From Planctomycetota bacterium (GTDB lineage Bacteria; Planctomycetota; JACOTG01): a stretch of 64,000 nt of DNA. Positions 1 to 9,086 of this stretch are shown here, piece by piece. Below the pieces are notes generated by a model that made no database searches, was not told the DNA's origin, and saw nothing but the letters and a program-made list of their open reading frames with translations. The position numbers and the translations under genes were made by a program. The stretch lies in the NCBI GenBank assembly GCA_016178505.1, contig JACOTG010000184.1, positions 1 through 64,000 on the forward strand, in the 5' to 3' direction. Positions within the stretch are counted from its first letter, which is position 1. Every line of letters begins with the position of its first letter.

Positions 1-1133
1 CGTTTTCGAATCACGTCGATCGAGACGTCTTCGAAGCCCGTTTGCTCGAAGAGCGCCGCGTACAGCCGCTCGACGGGCACGAGCGTGTCGTAGAACTTCG
101 AGTTGCCGACGACGTAGTGGCAGCGCGCGCCCGGTCGAAGCACGCGACGCAGGCTCGCGAGATGCACGCGCACATCCTCGAAGTAGCGCCGCACGTAGCG
201 ACCGAGAATCGGTTGGCGCGCCGCTATCTTGTCGGCGATGCGATCCAGCTCCGGCAGGCCGCCCTCGCTCGACGGTTGCCACGAACCGAGGTTGCTCGTC
301 GCGCATCCCCACGTGCCGCCGATCGCGCGCCAGTCGAGCTCGCCCGCCTCGCGACCGCTCTCGAGGAATCCGAGCCAGTACATGTAGGGGCGAAGCTCGC
401 GGACGTAGCTCATGCGGTTCGGATACGGCGGGCTCGTGATCACGAGCGAGTACGTGCTCGGCAAGAGCACCGCGTCGAGCGCGCGCGAGTCCCCGACGAC
501 GACCCGCGCATCGGCTCGCGGCAGGTCGGCGGCGAGGCTGTCCGCAACGGCGTCGGCCGCGGCGACGAACTGAGAGGCCACGGACGACTCGAGCGCGGCG
601 CGCTGTCGAAACGACATCGACTGATGGCGGAAGCTCACGTTGGCCGTGTCGATCGCCGTGCGACAGAATGCGACCTTCGCAAGATCCGCGACGTCATCGT
701 CCGCGTTCGCGAGCATGGCCCGAATCGCCGCGAGATCGCGAAGGGTCGACGCGTCCCACCATTTCTCGATGTCGTGAATCGGCGGAATCCACGCCCTTCG
801 TGCGCGTCGGGCCGCGACGATCGCTCGCGCGTGCGTGCGCAATCGAGCCGCCGTGTCGTCGACGAATCGGCGGAGCTTCACGTTCCCGAGCCACGCGAGG
901 AACGGGTTGATCTCGACCGCGTCGCAGGGGATCCCGAGCGCCGCGCACGCGAGCGGGGTCGTCCCGCTGCCCGAGAACGGATCGAGCGCGCGAGTGCCGC
1001 GAGCCGAGTCTTCGAGGATCTCCTCAACGACGTGCAGCGAGTACGCGGGCGTGAGGCGCAGCCAACCGTGTCGCCCGCCCTTCACGTTGCCGCGAAAGGT
1101 GAGATGGTCGCGGCGTCCGAGATCTAGCCTCAT
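1..1133 (-). CDS. DNA methyltransferase (SPPY class), 3' end outside window
   Basis: The minus-strand frame from ATG 1133-1131 stays open to base 1, so at least 377 codons are present and the C-terminus lies outside the window. The AdoMet-binding motif DPFSGSGTT is at residues 51-59 and the catalytic motif TSPPYPNRMSYVRE contains SPPY at residues 234-237. Motif I before SPPY is the order of alpha/gamma amino-methyltransferases making N6-methyladenine or N4-methylcytosine. No restriction endonuclease is visible nearby, so it looks like a solitary methylase or the edge of a defence locus. Target sequence cannot be read from the protein. The divergent neighbour starts 124 bp away. The long plus-strand frame over the same bases is an antisense shadow. 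Confidence 0.88.
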   Translation of the reverse strand, partial: MRLDLGRRDHLTFRGNVKGGRHGWLRLTPAYSLHVVEEILEDSARGTRALDPFSGSGTTPLACAALGIPCDAVEINPFLAWLGNVKLRRFVDDTAARLRTHARAIVAARRARRAWIPPIHDIEKWWDASTLRDLAAIRAMLANADDDVADLAKVAFCRTAIDTANVSFRHQSMSFRQRAALESSVASQFVAAADAVADSLAADLPRADARVVVGDSRALDAVLLPSTYSLVITSPPYPNRMSYVRELRPYMYWLGFLESGREAGELDWRAIGGTWGCATSNLGSWQPSSEGGLPELDRIADKIAARQPILGRYVRRYFEDVRVHLASLRRVLRPGARCHYVVGNSKFYDTLVPVERLYAALFEQTGFEDVSIDVIRK

Positions 1134-1256
1134 GGGCGCGCGAGGATATCCGACGAAAGATCTCCGAAGGGGCTGGAATTTCGGTGCGGAGACGTCGTCG
1201 CACTACGCCATCGAATCGGCCAGCGAGTGGACGAACGCAGAATGGGAGGACTTGTC

Positions 1257-3410
1257 ATGAAGGCCGCAACTCGAATTCTCCCGTGGAGTGGCGTACTGCT
1301 CGGCGTGTCGCTCTTCGTCGTCTGGCTCGCACGCCCGCATTTGGACGGCAGGTCGTTGTCGATGCCGACGCGTGCGGCGACGACTCGCAGCGCTGTCACC
1401 GATGTCGACGGATCCGTGACGGCTCCGCTCGAGAGTCGGCGTTCCATTGCCACGCCAATCGACGAGCCGGGATTCTTCAAGCGAATCGTTGCGACGCTGA
1501 TCGGTCGAGTCGACGTCTTCGGCGTCGTCGTCGATCCGGCCGGCGCCGCGGTGCCGTCGGCGATCGTTCGCGCGAAGCCCGACCCGACCGCGGCGGCGCT
1601 CGACTTCGAAGGCGCAGTCGAAGTTCGCGCCGACCAGACGGGTCGATTCCGCCTTCGACTTCCCGCGGGCACCGAGCGCGTCGCGCTCCTTGCTCGCGCG
1701 GACGACGTCGCACGAGGCATCGTGACTCTTCGCCAGCTGGGTCCGCCGAGTTGGGGGCGCCTCGACGTGGGCACGGTCATCCTCGGACGCCGACCCGGGA
1801 TCACGGGACGCATCGTGGACGCGGAGGGACGCGCGGTGGCCGGTGCCCGCATCGTGCCGAGCGGCATCCGCAGTTTCGATGAGGCGCCGGCGGTCGAAAG
1901 CCGTTCGTTGCCCGACGGGACGTTCGAGCTTCCGTGCGTTGGCGAGGGCGCGCCGACGCCGCTCATCGTCTCGCACCCCGACTACGGGCTCGCGATCGGA
2001 GCCGTCGCGCGATGCGGCGGCGAGCCGGCGACGATCGTCCTCCTTCCGTCACCGCTCGTTCACGGTCACGTTCGCGACGAGAGCGGATCTCCCGTTGCCG
2101 GCGCGCGCGTCGAGGCCCTGGGCGTCGCGCTCTTCGAAATCCCGCGTGGATGGGTCGACGACATGAGGTCTGCCGCCACCAACGCCGACGGCGAGTATCG
2201 TCTGCGCTTGGTTCCGATGGACGATCTGACCTTGATGGTGACGGCTTTCGGCTGTTCGCGCGCGCTTCGAGAGTTCTCGCTTCGTGACGGGAGCGACGAG
2301 GAAGTCGACCTCGCGCTCCGCCACGTCGGAACGGTTTCCGGAGTGGTCATCGACGCGGTAACGGGTGAGCCGATCGAAGGCGCAATCGTCTCGGGCGCGG
2401 CGAGCGAGCCGACGCCGACGAATCGAGCCGGGCGCTTCGTTGCGACCCTGCCAGATCGCGAGAGCGATTGGTTCCGCGACGCCACCGAGGTCCGACTCGA
2501 CGCGTCGAAGCCGGGCTACGTCCGGAACGCGACGACTCTCTCCTTCGACGACGTGAGCCACGAGGCGCGAATCAAGCTGCGGCCCGCCGCAAGGGTCCGC
2601 GGTCTCGTGCTCGATCCCGAAGGGCATCCGCTCGATGATGCCATCATCACCGCAGCCGAGACGGAGGATTGGCATCACGCGAACACCGGAGTGGACGGCA
2701 CGTTCGTCTTCGACACGCTTCGGCCAGGTCGTTACACGGGCTTGTGGGTCTCTCACCCGACCTACCCTCGCTTGATGCTTCCCGGATTCGAGGTTCGCGA
2801 AGGCGAGACGCGCGAGGTCACGTGCATCGTCGGCCGGGGACGCGCGGTCTGCGGTCGGGTCGTCGCGCGAGCGACAGGCGCACCGATCGCCAACGCGAAC
2901 GTGGCGGCGTGGCGATGGGACAAGAAATGGTTCAGCGACGTCGGCGTCTACACGAACGCCCGCGGCGAGTTCTCGATCCGCGGCCTCTTCGACGCGCCGA
3001 CGTGGCTGGTCGTCAACGCGGACGGATTCGCGCCAGGCGCCATCCCGGTCGAGCTTCCCGCACCGCCGAGGATTCGCGCCGACGTCGAACTCACGCTCGG
3101 TCCCGAACTCGTGGTCGAAGGGGACGCCTTGGACGATACGGGCGCGCCTCTCACGGGGACTTGGGTTCACGTTTCTCTCGATCTGCCCGCGCCGTTCGAT
3201 CAGTTCTTTGCGAGACGCGGGGCCAAGGCGGACGCGTGCGGTCACTTCCGAATTGGCGAGCTGTCCGACGCGCCGATTCGACTCGGCGCGCGATTCTTCG
3301 ACATGCGGACGGACGATTACCGCGTCGCCGCCGACCGGCGCCTCGAACCGCCGTTCGATTCCGCTCGACTCGTGCTCGTCGCTACGCCATGGCCGCTTCC
3401 GCGCCGGTGA
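1257..3410 (+). CDS. Membrane-anchored carboxypeptidase-regulatory-like repeat protein
   Basis: This 717-residue protein has a short cytoplasmic N-terminus and one hydrophobic segment at about residues 6-23. The rest is a series of about seven CarboxypepD_reg (Ig-like beta-sandwich) repeats with the recurring pattern G-x-V-x-D-x-x-G-x-P-[VI]-x-x-A. Such domains are usually extracytoplasmic and mediate adhesion or ligand binding; no catalytic domain is visible. I chose ATG 1257 because a GGGAGGA ribosome-binding site (1244-1250) lies 6 nt upstream; ATG 1227 in the same frame lacks one. Its ectodomain resembles that of the sigma-factor fusion at 31310-34765. The 3' end overlaps rlmN on the opposite strand by 29 nt. 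Confidence 0.85.
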   Translation: MKAATRILPWSGVLLGVSLFVVWLARPHLDGRSLSMPTRAATTRSAVTDVDGSVTAPLESRRSIATPIDEPGFFKRIVATLIGRVDVFGVVVDPAGAAVPSAIVRAKPDPTAAALDFEGAVEVRADQTGRFRLRLPAGTERVALLARADDVARGIVTLRQLGPPSWGRLDVGTVILGRRPGITGRIVDAEGRAVAGARIVPSGIRSFDEAPAVESRSLPDGTFELPCVGEGAPTPLIVSHPDYGLAIGAVARCGGEPATIVLLPSPLVHGHVRDESGSPVAGARVEALGVALFEIPRGWVDDMRSAATNADGEYRLRLVPMDDLTLMVTAFGCSRALREFSLRDGSDEEVDLALRHVGTVSGVVIDAVTGEPIEGAIVSGAASEPTPTNRAGRFVATLPDRESDWFRDATEVRLDASKPGYVRNATTLSFDDVSHEARIKLRPAARVRGLVLDPEGHPLDDAIITAAETEDWHHANTGVDGTFVFDTLRPGRYTGLWVSHPTYPRLMLPGFEVREGETREVTCIVGRGRAVCGRVVARATGAPIANANVAAWRWDKKWFSDVGVYTNARGEFSIRGLFDAPTWLVVNADGFAPGAIPVELPAPPRIRADVELTLGPELVVEGDALDDTGAPLTGTWVHVSLDLPAPFDQFFARRGAKADACGHFRIGELSDAPIRLGARFFDMRTDDYRVAADRRLEPPFDSARLVLVATPWPLPRR

Positions 3411-4443
3411 TCGCGGCGAGCTGGCCGCACCCGGCCGCGATGTCCCAACCGCCCGAGTAGCGCGTCTCCATCGGAACGCTCAACCGCTTGAGCTTCGCCT
3501 GGAACGCCTTCACCTCGGCACGCGTCGGCGCGCGGAACTCGTTGCCGATCGGGTTGAACGGAATGATGTTCACGAGGAACTTGAAGCCGCGAGACTTCAC
3601 GATGCGCTCGAGGGCCTCGACGTCCTCGTCGCCCATGTTCACGCCCGGGATCGCCACGTACTCGAGGATCATCCAGCGCTTCTCGCGCATCTTGTCGTGG
3701 TAGTACGCGATCGCGTCGAGGAGCTCGTCCATCGGATACACGTCGTGCTGCGGCATCAGTGCGAGACGCTTCGCCGCGTCCGCGGAGTGCAAGCTGAAGA
3801 GCAGACGGAACTGCCAGCCTTCGTCGGCGAAGCGGCGGATCGCGTGCGGCACTCCACTCGTCGAAATCGAGATGTGCTTGCGCCCGATCGCCTGGCCGTA
3901 GGACGCGTTCATGAGGCGTGCCGCACGGACAACGTTGTCGTAGTTGAGGAACGGTTCGCCCATGCCCATGAAGACGACGTCGGTGATCTTCACGCACGAA
4001 TGGCTGCGCACCTGGTAGAGCTGCGCGACGATTTCGGCGGCGTCGAGGTTGCGCTTGTAGCCGATCGTCGCCGTCGCGCAGAAGCGGCAGCCGAGCGGGC
4101 AGCCGACCTGCGATGAGACGCAGAGCGTGTTGTGTTCGCGGTTCGGGATGAGCACGGTCTCGATGCGCCCGCCGTCGCCGGTCTCGAACAGGTACTTGCG
4201 CGTCCCGTCGACCTCGGACCGGCGGCACTCGGTCATCCTCAGTTGCTGCAGCTCGAAGCGATCGCGAAGCGCGGCCAGCCGATCGGGCGCGATGCGATTG
4301 AGCTCGGACCACTCGGTCTGTCGATCGCGATGGACTCGCGTCGCGACCATCTTCGAGAGGTTCGGGGCCCAGTCGTTCACGTCGCCGAGGCGATCGCGAA
4401 TCTCCTGCGGAAAGAGCCCCTTCAGGTCCGGCTTCGGGTTCAT
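3382..4443 (-). CDS. rlmN: RlmN, dual-specificity 23S rRNA A2503 / tRNA A37 C2-methyltransferase
   Basis: The 353-residue protein matches the radical-SAM methyltransferase RlmN over its full length. The 4Fe-4S-binding CxxxCxxC motif (C115, C119, C122 in CPLGCRFC) is present, as is the conserved C-terminal GCGQL segment carrying the cysteine that takes part in methyl transfer. RlmN methylates C2 of A2503 in 23S rRNA, and of A37 in tRNA in characterised relatives, improving decoding fidelity. The gene is monocistronic with a recognisable promoter 33 bp upstream of its ATG. Its last 29 nt run under the end of the convergent repeat-protein gene. Confidence 0.95.
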   Translation of the reverse strand: MNPKPDLKGLFPQEIRDRLGDVNDWAPNLSKMVATRVHRDRQTEWSELNRIAPDRLAALRDRFELQQLRMTECRRSEVDGTRKYLFETGDGGRIETVLIPNREHNTLCVSSQVGCPLGCRFCATATIGYKRNLDAAEIVAQLYQVRSHSCVKITDVVFMGMGEPFLNYDNVVRAARLMNASYGQAIGRKHISISTSGVPHAIRRFADEGWQFRLLFSLHSADAAKRLALMPQHDVYPMDELLDAIAYYHDKMREKRWMILEYVAIPGVNMGDEDVEALERIVKSRGFKFLVNIIPFNPIGNEFRAPTRAEVKAFQAKLKRLSVPMETRYSGGWDIAAGCGQLAAITGAEAAMA

Positions 4444-4475
4444 GCGTGCTCCGTCGCTTCGTCGAAAGGGGCGCG

Positions 4476-4506
4476 ATTATAGCCGAGTTGGGCGAAAGGA
4501 CCTCAA
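4476..4506 (-). promoter_or_regulatory. Predicted sigma-70-type promoter of rlmN
   Basis: Read on the minus strand, a perfect TATAAT -10 (4476-4481) is preceded after 19 bp by TTGAGG (4501-4506). Transcription would start about 25 nt before the rlmN ATG. The long spacer weakens the -35 assignment. Confidence 0.5.
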
Positions 4507-4558
4507 GCCGTGCGCCGCATCGTTCCGATACGCATTCGGTTCCCAAGGAGGACTCGAC

Positions 4559-7500
4559 ATGCGGCGACACATTCTCGGATTCGGCGTTGCGGCAGTTCTC
4601 GTCTGCGGATGTTCGGGTGGTGGTGGCGGCGGCTCGACTCGAAGCACCCCGCTCACCCTCGGCTCCGGTCGAGCCATCGCGAACCCGTCGGTTTCGGACG
4701 ACGAGATCATCATCGGGTTTTCCAAGCCCGTGAACGCGACCGAGGCGCACTCCATTGCTGCGTATGCGCTCGAGTGTCCGATCGGCGCGTCGCTGTCGCT
4801 CGCCGGTTCCTCCATCACGATCGACGTGTCCGGACGCGTTCACGTTCGCCTCTCGCAGACCGGGACGTCGGCCATCAATCTTCCGGTCGGCACGAGCTTT
4901 CGCCTCGTCGTCAGCGGTCTCCACGCCGCGGACGGGACGCCGCTCACGGGCGGAGGGGTTGCGGCCGGCGTCGTCGAAGGGACGAATGCCCCGCCGGCGC
5001 TCGCCGTCGTCTCGCCGGGACAGGGACCCGCGGGCGGCGGCACGACGATCACGCTCGTCGGAAGCGGATTCACTTCTGTCGCGACGACGCAAGTCTTCGT
5101 CGGCGGTCAGCTCGCGTCGGGGCTGAGTGCGCCGGACGGTCTCACGTTTATCGCGACGACGCCTGCCGGAACGCCCGGCGATGCGGACGTGCGCGTGCAC
5201 AATCCCAACGGCGATTCCTCCATCCCGGCGGCGTTCCACTACGGCCCCGCGATCACGGGAGTCGCTCCCAACGAAGGAGCCGTCGGCGGCGGAACCGTCG
5301 TCACGATCTCCGGAAATGGCTTCACGACGAACGCCGACACGGAGGTGCGATTCGGCGGCGTTCTCGCGACCCCGTTCAACGTCGTCGACGCTCGAACGAT
5401 CACTGCCGTCTCGCCGCCCGGCGCCGTCGGCCCCGTCGACATCACCGTTTCGAATCCAAGCGGTCTCGCCGCGCTCGCCGACGGCTTCGTGTATCGCATC
5501 GCGCCGGCGATCTCGTCGGTCGAGCCCCCGTATGGTCCAACGTCCGGCGGCACGCTCGTCACCGTTCGCGGCGCGGGATTCCTCGACGCCTCGCGGATGA
5601 CGCTTCGCTTCGGCGGCGCCGCGGCGACGTCACTCGTCGTGCTCGACCCGACCATGTTGCAGGCCATCACTCCGCGCGGCATTCAGGGCGCGGTCGACGT
5701 ATCGCTCGCCACGCCGCTCGGCACGCCGATTCTTCCGGGCGGCTGGATCTACGGGCTCGCGTTCCCGCTGTTCGACGCGGCGCTGGACCAATTCGTCACG
5801 CTCGGGCCTTCGGATATCCAAGTAGCGGACCTCGATCAGGACGGGCTGCTCGACGTCATCACGTGCAACGAGCTGAACGGCCCCGCCACGATCGCCTTCT
5901 ATCGGGGGCGAGGCAACGGCGACTTCGCGCCGCCGGAAAGCATCACGGTCCGAACCGGCAACACGAGTCCATCGTCGATCGCGCTCGGAGATCTCGACGA
6001 GGACGGCTACCTCGACGTCATCGTGACCGAGGCCGGGTCCTCGTCCGCGACGACGTTTCTTTGGGACGGCGCCGGCTTCTCGCAAACCACCACCGTGACG
6101 ACGGGCCTCGGTCCGCAGTCCGCCCGTCTTGCGAGGCTCGACGCCGATGCGCACCTCGATTTCCTCTGCGTGAATGCTCGAACAGGAAACCTCACGTTCC
6201 GGCGAGGCGACGGCCTCGGTGGCTTCGGCCCCCGCACGACCATCGATGTTCCAGCGGGAACTGCCGCCAGCCCCGTGGCCGTCGCCATCGCCGACTTAGA
6301 CGGAGATTCGAATCTCGATTTCGCAACGGCGAACAACGCGACGAACACGGTTTCGGTCGCATTCAACGACGGGACCGGCGTCTTCACGTTCGGCCCCGAC
6401 CTCGCGGTCGGAAATTCGCCGTCGGCAATCCTCGCGACCGACCTCACGGGAGACGGGCACGTCGACATCGCGGTTTGCAATCAAGCCGACGGGACCGTTT
6501 CGGTTCTGCTCGGCGTGGGCGGCGGCGCGTTCGCCGCGGCTCAGACGTTCTCCTGCTGGACGGGCAGCGGGTCCGCGCGTCCCGCGGCGATCGCCGGCGC
6601 CGACGTCGACGGCGACGGACGCATGGACCTCGTCGTCGCGAACTCCGGCACCGACTCGGCGGTCGTGCTGCTCGGTGACGGCGCCGGCAACTTCGGTGCG
6701 CCGCTGGTGCACCCGGTCGGGCAGAAGCCGGTCGCCATCGTCGCGGCGAACCTCGCCGGTCCCGACGCGCGACCGGATATCGTGACCGTCAACGAGGATT
6801 CGAGCACGTTCTCGCTGCTCTTGAATCATGGGGGCACGCCGACGAGCGCGCCGCGGACGAGTGCCGGCACGGACCCCATCGATTCCGTGACGGCCGACTT
6901 CGATCGCGACGGCGACGCCGACCTCGCGGTGCTCGACGCGGGGTCGGGACTCGTGCGGCTCTTCCTCGGGCAAGGCACGGGTACGTTTGCGATCGGCGCG
7001 ACGCTCACGGTAGGCAGCGGCGCCACGGCGATCGCGATGGGCGACCTCGATCAGGACGGAATCGTGGACCTTGCGGTCACGCGCGGTGCCGCCGATCAAG
7101 TCGTGGCGTTCATCGGCGACGGGTTCGGCGGATTCTCGCCGGGTCGCTCGTCGTCGGTCGGATTCCAGCCGGCCTCGATCGCGATCGGGCGGTTCGACGG
7201 CGACGCGTTCCCGGACGTCGCGCTCGGCAACCTCGGAGATGGAACCGTGTCGATCGTACGCAACGACGGGACGGGACGATTTGCCGGCGAGCTGCGCATC
7301 GACCCGGGCATCACGCCGGAATCGATCGTCGCGGGGGACTTCGACGAGGACTCTCGGCTCGACGTTGCGGCCGTCGGCGCGACGCCGTCGAACGCCGGCG
7401 CGCTCGTCATCGGGCGCGGCGACGGCTTCGGCGGGTTCTTCGACGCGCCGTTCTTCGGCGTGGCCGAGCACTTGCGCAGCGTCACCGTCGGCGATCTCGA

Positions 7501-7885
7501 TGGCGACGGTCACCTCGACGTGGTGGCGTCCGGCGTCGACGAGAACGGAACGCTCGATCCGTTCGCCGACGTGTTCCTCGGCGAGGGCACTGCGAATTTC
7601 GTCATCTCGGGCCTCCGCGTCGGCAACGACCCGCGCTCGGCGCGGCTCGCGGACGTCGACGCCGACGGCCGGCTCGATCTCGTGCTGGCGAATCGCGGCT
7701 CGGCCGGCGTTTCGGTGCTCCTCGGAGACGGCACGGGCGGGTTCACGCGAGGGATGTTCAACTTCGCCACCGGTTTCCGCCCGGTTTCGATCTCGATCGC
7801 GGACTTCGATCGCTCGGGGTCGCCCGACCTCGCGGTCGTGAACCGCGGCGGCCGATCGTTCTCCTTCGTACGCAGCCGGAGTTAG
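4559..7885 (+). CDS. Large lipoprotein: three IPT/TIG domains plus 14 FG-GAP repeats
   Basis: The 1108-residue protein begins with a signal peptide ending in VLVCGC and a glycine-rich linker, so it is probably a lipoprotein (acylated cysteine at residue 18). Three IPT/TIG Ig-like domains follow, each with the GGGTxVTIxGxGF signature. After them come 14 copies of an FG-GAP/VCBS motif of the type ADLDxDGxxDL, whose aspartate-rich loops bind calcium in integrin-type propellers; 14 copies would suit two seven-bladed propellers. Start ATG 4559 is chosen because AAGGAGGA (4545-4552) sits 6 nt upstream. It lacks the C-terminal domain shared by the Kelch and PD40 proteins in this window. A surface binding or adhesion role is inferred. 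Its stop codon overlaps that of the convergent XRE gene. Confidence 0.9.
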   Translation: MRRHILGFGVAAVLVCGCSGGGGGGSTRSTPLTLGSGRAIANPSVSDDEIIIGFSKPVNATEAHSIAAYALECPIGASLSLAGSSITIDVSGRVHVRLSQTGTSAINLPVGTSFRLVVSGLHAADGTPLTGGGVAAGVVEGTNAPPALAVVSPGQGPAGGGTTITLVGSGFTSVATTQVFVGGQLASGLSAPDGLTFIATTPAGTPGDADVRVHNPNGDSSIPAAFHYGPAITGVAPNEGAVGGGTVVTISGNGFTTNADTEVRFGGVLATPFNVVDARTITAVSPPGAVGPVDITVSNPSGLAALADGFVYRIAPAISSVEPPYGPTSGGTLVTVRGAGFLDASRMTLRFGGAAATSLVVLDPTMLQAITPRGIQGAVDVSLATPLGTPILPGGWIYGLAFPLFDAALDQFVTLGPSDIQVADLDQDGLLDVITCNELNGPATIAFYRGRGNGDFAPPESITVRTGNTSPSSIALGDLDEDGYLDVIVTEAGSSSATTFLWDGAGFSQTTTVTTGLGPQSARLARLDADAHLDFLCVNARTGNLTFRRGDGLGGFGPRTTIDVPAGTAASPVAVAIADLDGDSNLDFATANNATNTVSVAFNDGTGVFTFGPDLAVGNSPSAILATDLTGDGHVDIAVCNQADGTVSVLLGVGGGAFAAAQTFSCWTGSGSARPAAIAGADVDGDGRMDLVVANSGTDSAVVLLGDGAGNFGAPLVHPVGQKPVAIVAANLAGPDARPDIVTVNEDSSTFSLLLNHGGTPTSAPRTSAGTDPIDSVTADFDRDGDADLAVLDAGSGLVRLFLGQGTGTFAIGATLTVGSGATAIAMGDLDQDGIVDLAVTRGAADQVVAFIGDGFGGFSPGRSSSVGFQPASIAIGRFDGDAFPDVALGNLGDGTVSIVRNDGTGRFAGELRIDPGITPESIVAGDFDEDSRLDVAAVGATPSNAGALVIGRGDGFGGFFDAPFFGVAEHLRSVTVGDLDGDGHLDVVASGVDENGTLDPFADVFLGEGTANFVISGLRVGNDPRSARLADVDADGRLDLVLANRGSAGVSVLLGDGTGGFTRGMFNFATGFRPVSISIADFDRSGSPDLAVVNRGGRSFSFVRSRS

Positions 7886-8190
7886 CCCGAGACGCGTTCG
7901 CCGAGCGCCCGGAGGATCTTCTTCACCGTGGCGACGGTGGGGTTGCCGTGCCCGTTCTCGATCCTCGAGAGAGTCTCGACGCGCAGCCCGGCCTTGGCGG
8001 CAACCTTCGCCTGCGAGACGCCCGCCGTCCGACGTTTGCGCGCCAGGCTGCGACCGATCGACGCGTTGGCGAATTCGACGGCGTCGACGCCGTCCCGCGC
8101 CGCGAGCTTCGTCAGGCGATCGTATTCGCTCGCCGGCACGAGCACGAACTCCCGCCTCCCGATTCGCAGCTTCACGATTTCGATGTTCAT
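7882..8190 (-). CDS. XRE-family helix-turn-helix regulator (antitoxin-like)
   Basis: The 102-residue protein has a Cro/C1-type HTH in its C-terminal half (about residues 58-97), including GVSQAKVAAKAGLRVETLSR and RIENGHGNPTVATVKKIL. The N-terminal 35 residues, with FVLVPASEYDRL, resemble the short dimerisation segment of antitoxins fused to an HTH. No toxin gene (RelE, HigB, BrnT) is present on either side, so it may be an orphan antitoxin or a stand-alone regulator. The nearby palindrome at 8316-8348 is a candidate binding site. The stop overlaps that of the upstream-strand lipoprotein by 2 nt. Confidence 0.8.
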   Translation of the reverse strand: MNIEIVKLRIGRREFVLVPASEYDRLTKLAARDGVDAVEFANASIGRSLARKRRTAGVSQAKVAAKAGLRVETLSRIENGHGNPTVATVKKILRALGERVSG

Positions 8191-8528
8191 GCCGACGACC
8201 TCACCCTCAGCAAGAAACCGTCGCGATGTCCGACTCTTTCATGGCCAAGGCACTCGAACGTGCGATGAAATGCACGCGATGGTCATCTGTGCGCGTAGTG
8301 TAGGAACGGAATCAAGGTAGTGCGGCCATGACTTAGAAGTCAACTACCATCGCGGTCGCCACGTCCATCCGACAAGCGATCGGGATGGTTGGTGGACGCC
8401 ACTGAGATCTTCCGGCGAGTCGCGAATACCGCGCGGATGTCAGCCATTCCTTGCCGCTGAACGCGCGGGCTCCTCATCGCTGGGTTATCCTTCCTCGCCG
8501 GTGACGGCAACGTCAGGAAGGAAGAGCG
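8191..8528. other. 338-bp intergenic region between divergent genes
   Basis: No ORF longer than about 25 codons with coding character was found here. The only structure seen is the nested palindrome and possible promoter at 8314-8348. A toxin gene for the adjacent antitoxin-like regulator was looked for and not found. Confidence 0.6.
8314..8348 (-). promoter_or_regulatory. Palindromic operator candidate overlapping a -35 element
   Basis: A perfect 14-bp palindrome TGACTTAGAAGTCA (8329-8342) is flanked by a second pair of arms, GGTAGT (8316-8321) and ACTACC (8343-8348). On the minus strand TTGACT (8338-8343) with TACCTT (8314-8319) at 18-bp spacing could form a promoter for the XRE gene, with the palindrome covering its -35. 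Autoregulation by the XRE protein is an inference. Confidence 0.4.
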
Positions 8529-9086
8529 ATGCGCGACTTCATCTACGATCACTTCACCGCGTTCTTGTGTGCCGCGGTTCTCGTCTCCCGGCTCGGGGAT
8601 GTCCTCAGTACCTACTTCGCGACACCGAACTTGAAGCTCGAGGCGAATCCCATCGTGCGAAAGCTGGGTTGGCGCTTCGCCGTTCTCACGTTGCTCGCGG
8701 CGCTCGTGCCGCTCTGGAGCACGGAGGCTGGAATCGGGATCTTGGTGGCGTCGCTCTTCGTCTGGTCGTCGAACTGCGCGAAGATTTGGCTCATGCGCGC
8801 GCTCGGAGAGGACGAGTACCGGGCCATGCTCGTTCGGGCGGCAAGGCGGAGTAAGCTCTCTCATGCGCTTCTCGGCGTCTATGCCGCCGCGTTCTTCATC
8901 GCGTTCGCCGGCGCGGTCCTCTGTTTTTTCTATCCGGATCCGGAGATCGATTCGGGGTTCTGGTTTGGATTCTCGATCGTCGCTTACGCGGTCGTCGTCG
9001 CGTTGTACGGCACGCTGTGGTTCCGAAGGATTTTCCGAAGCGCGCGGGCGATGGATACTGAAGCCGGAGCCGCGCTCACGACGTAG
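8529..9086 (+). CDS. Polytopic membrane protein of unknown function
   Basis: The 185-residue protein has about four to five hydrophobic helices. Helices near residues 55-85, 112-136 and 142-168 are clear, with an amphipathic first helix at 8-27. The segment LGDVLSTYFATPNLKLEANPIVRKLGW resembles small integral membrane proteins of the DUF5658 type, but I cannot assign a function. A strong AGGAAGGAA ribosome-binding site precedes the ATG. The last 11 nt overlap the convergent pseudouridine synthase gene. Confidence 0.75.
   Translation: MRDFIYDHFTAFLCAAVLVSRLGDVLSTYFATPNLKLEANPIVRKLGWRFAVLTLLAALVPLWSTEAGIGILVASLFVWSSNCAKIWLMRALGEDEYRAMLVRAARRSKLSHALLGVYAAAFFIAFAGAVLCFFYPDPEIDSGFWFGFSIVAYAVVVALYGTLWFRRIFRSARAMDTEAGAALTT

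Noticed and set aside
42-1127. 361-codon plus-strand ORF rich in Arg, Glu and Ala
   Set aside because: It lies opposite the SPPY methyltransferase, whose motifs are clear on the minus strand. The plus-strand product has no motif and the composition typical of antisense frames in GC-rich genes.
2049-3245. 398-codon minus-strand ORF inside the repeat protein gene
   Set aside because: Antisense shadow: arginine-rich, no domain, no ribosome-binding site, fully covered by a plus-strand gene with seven recognisable repeats.
3317-5239. 640-codon minus-strand ORF across rlmN and its upstream region
   Set aside because: It covers rlmN in another frame on the same strand and then reads through the divergent promoter region and into the lipoprotein gene; the rlmN frame has all family motifs.
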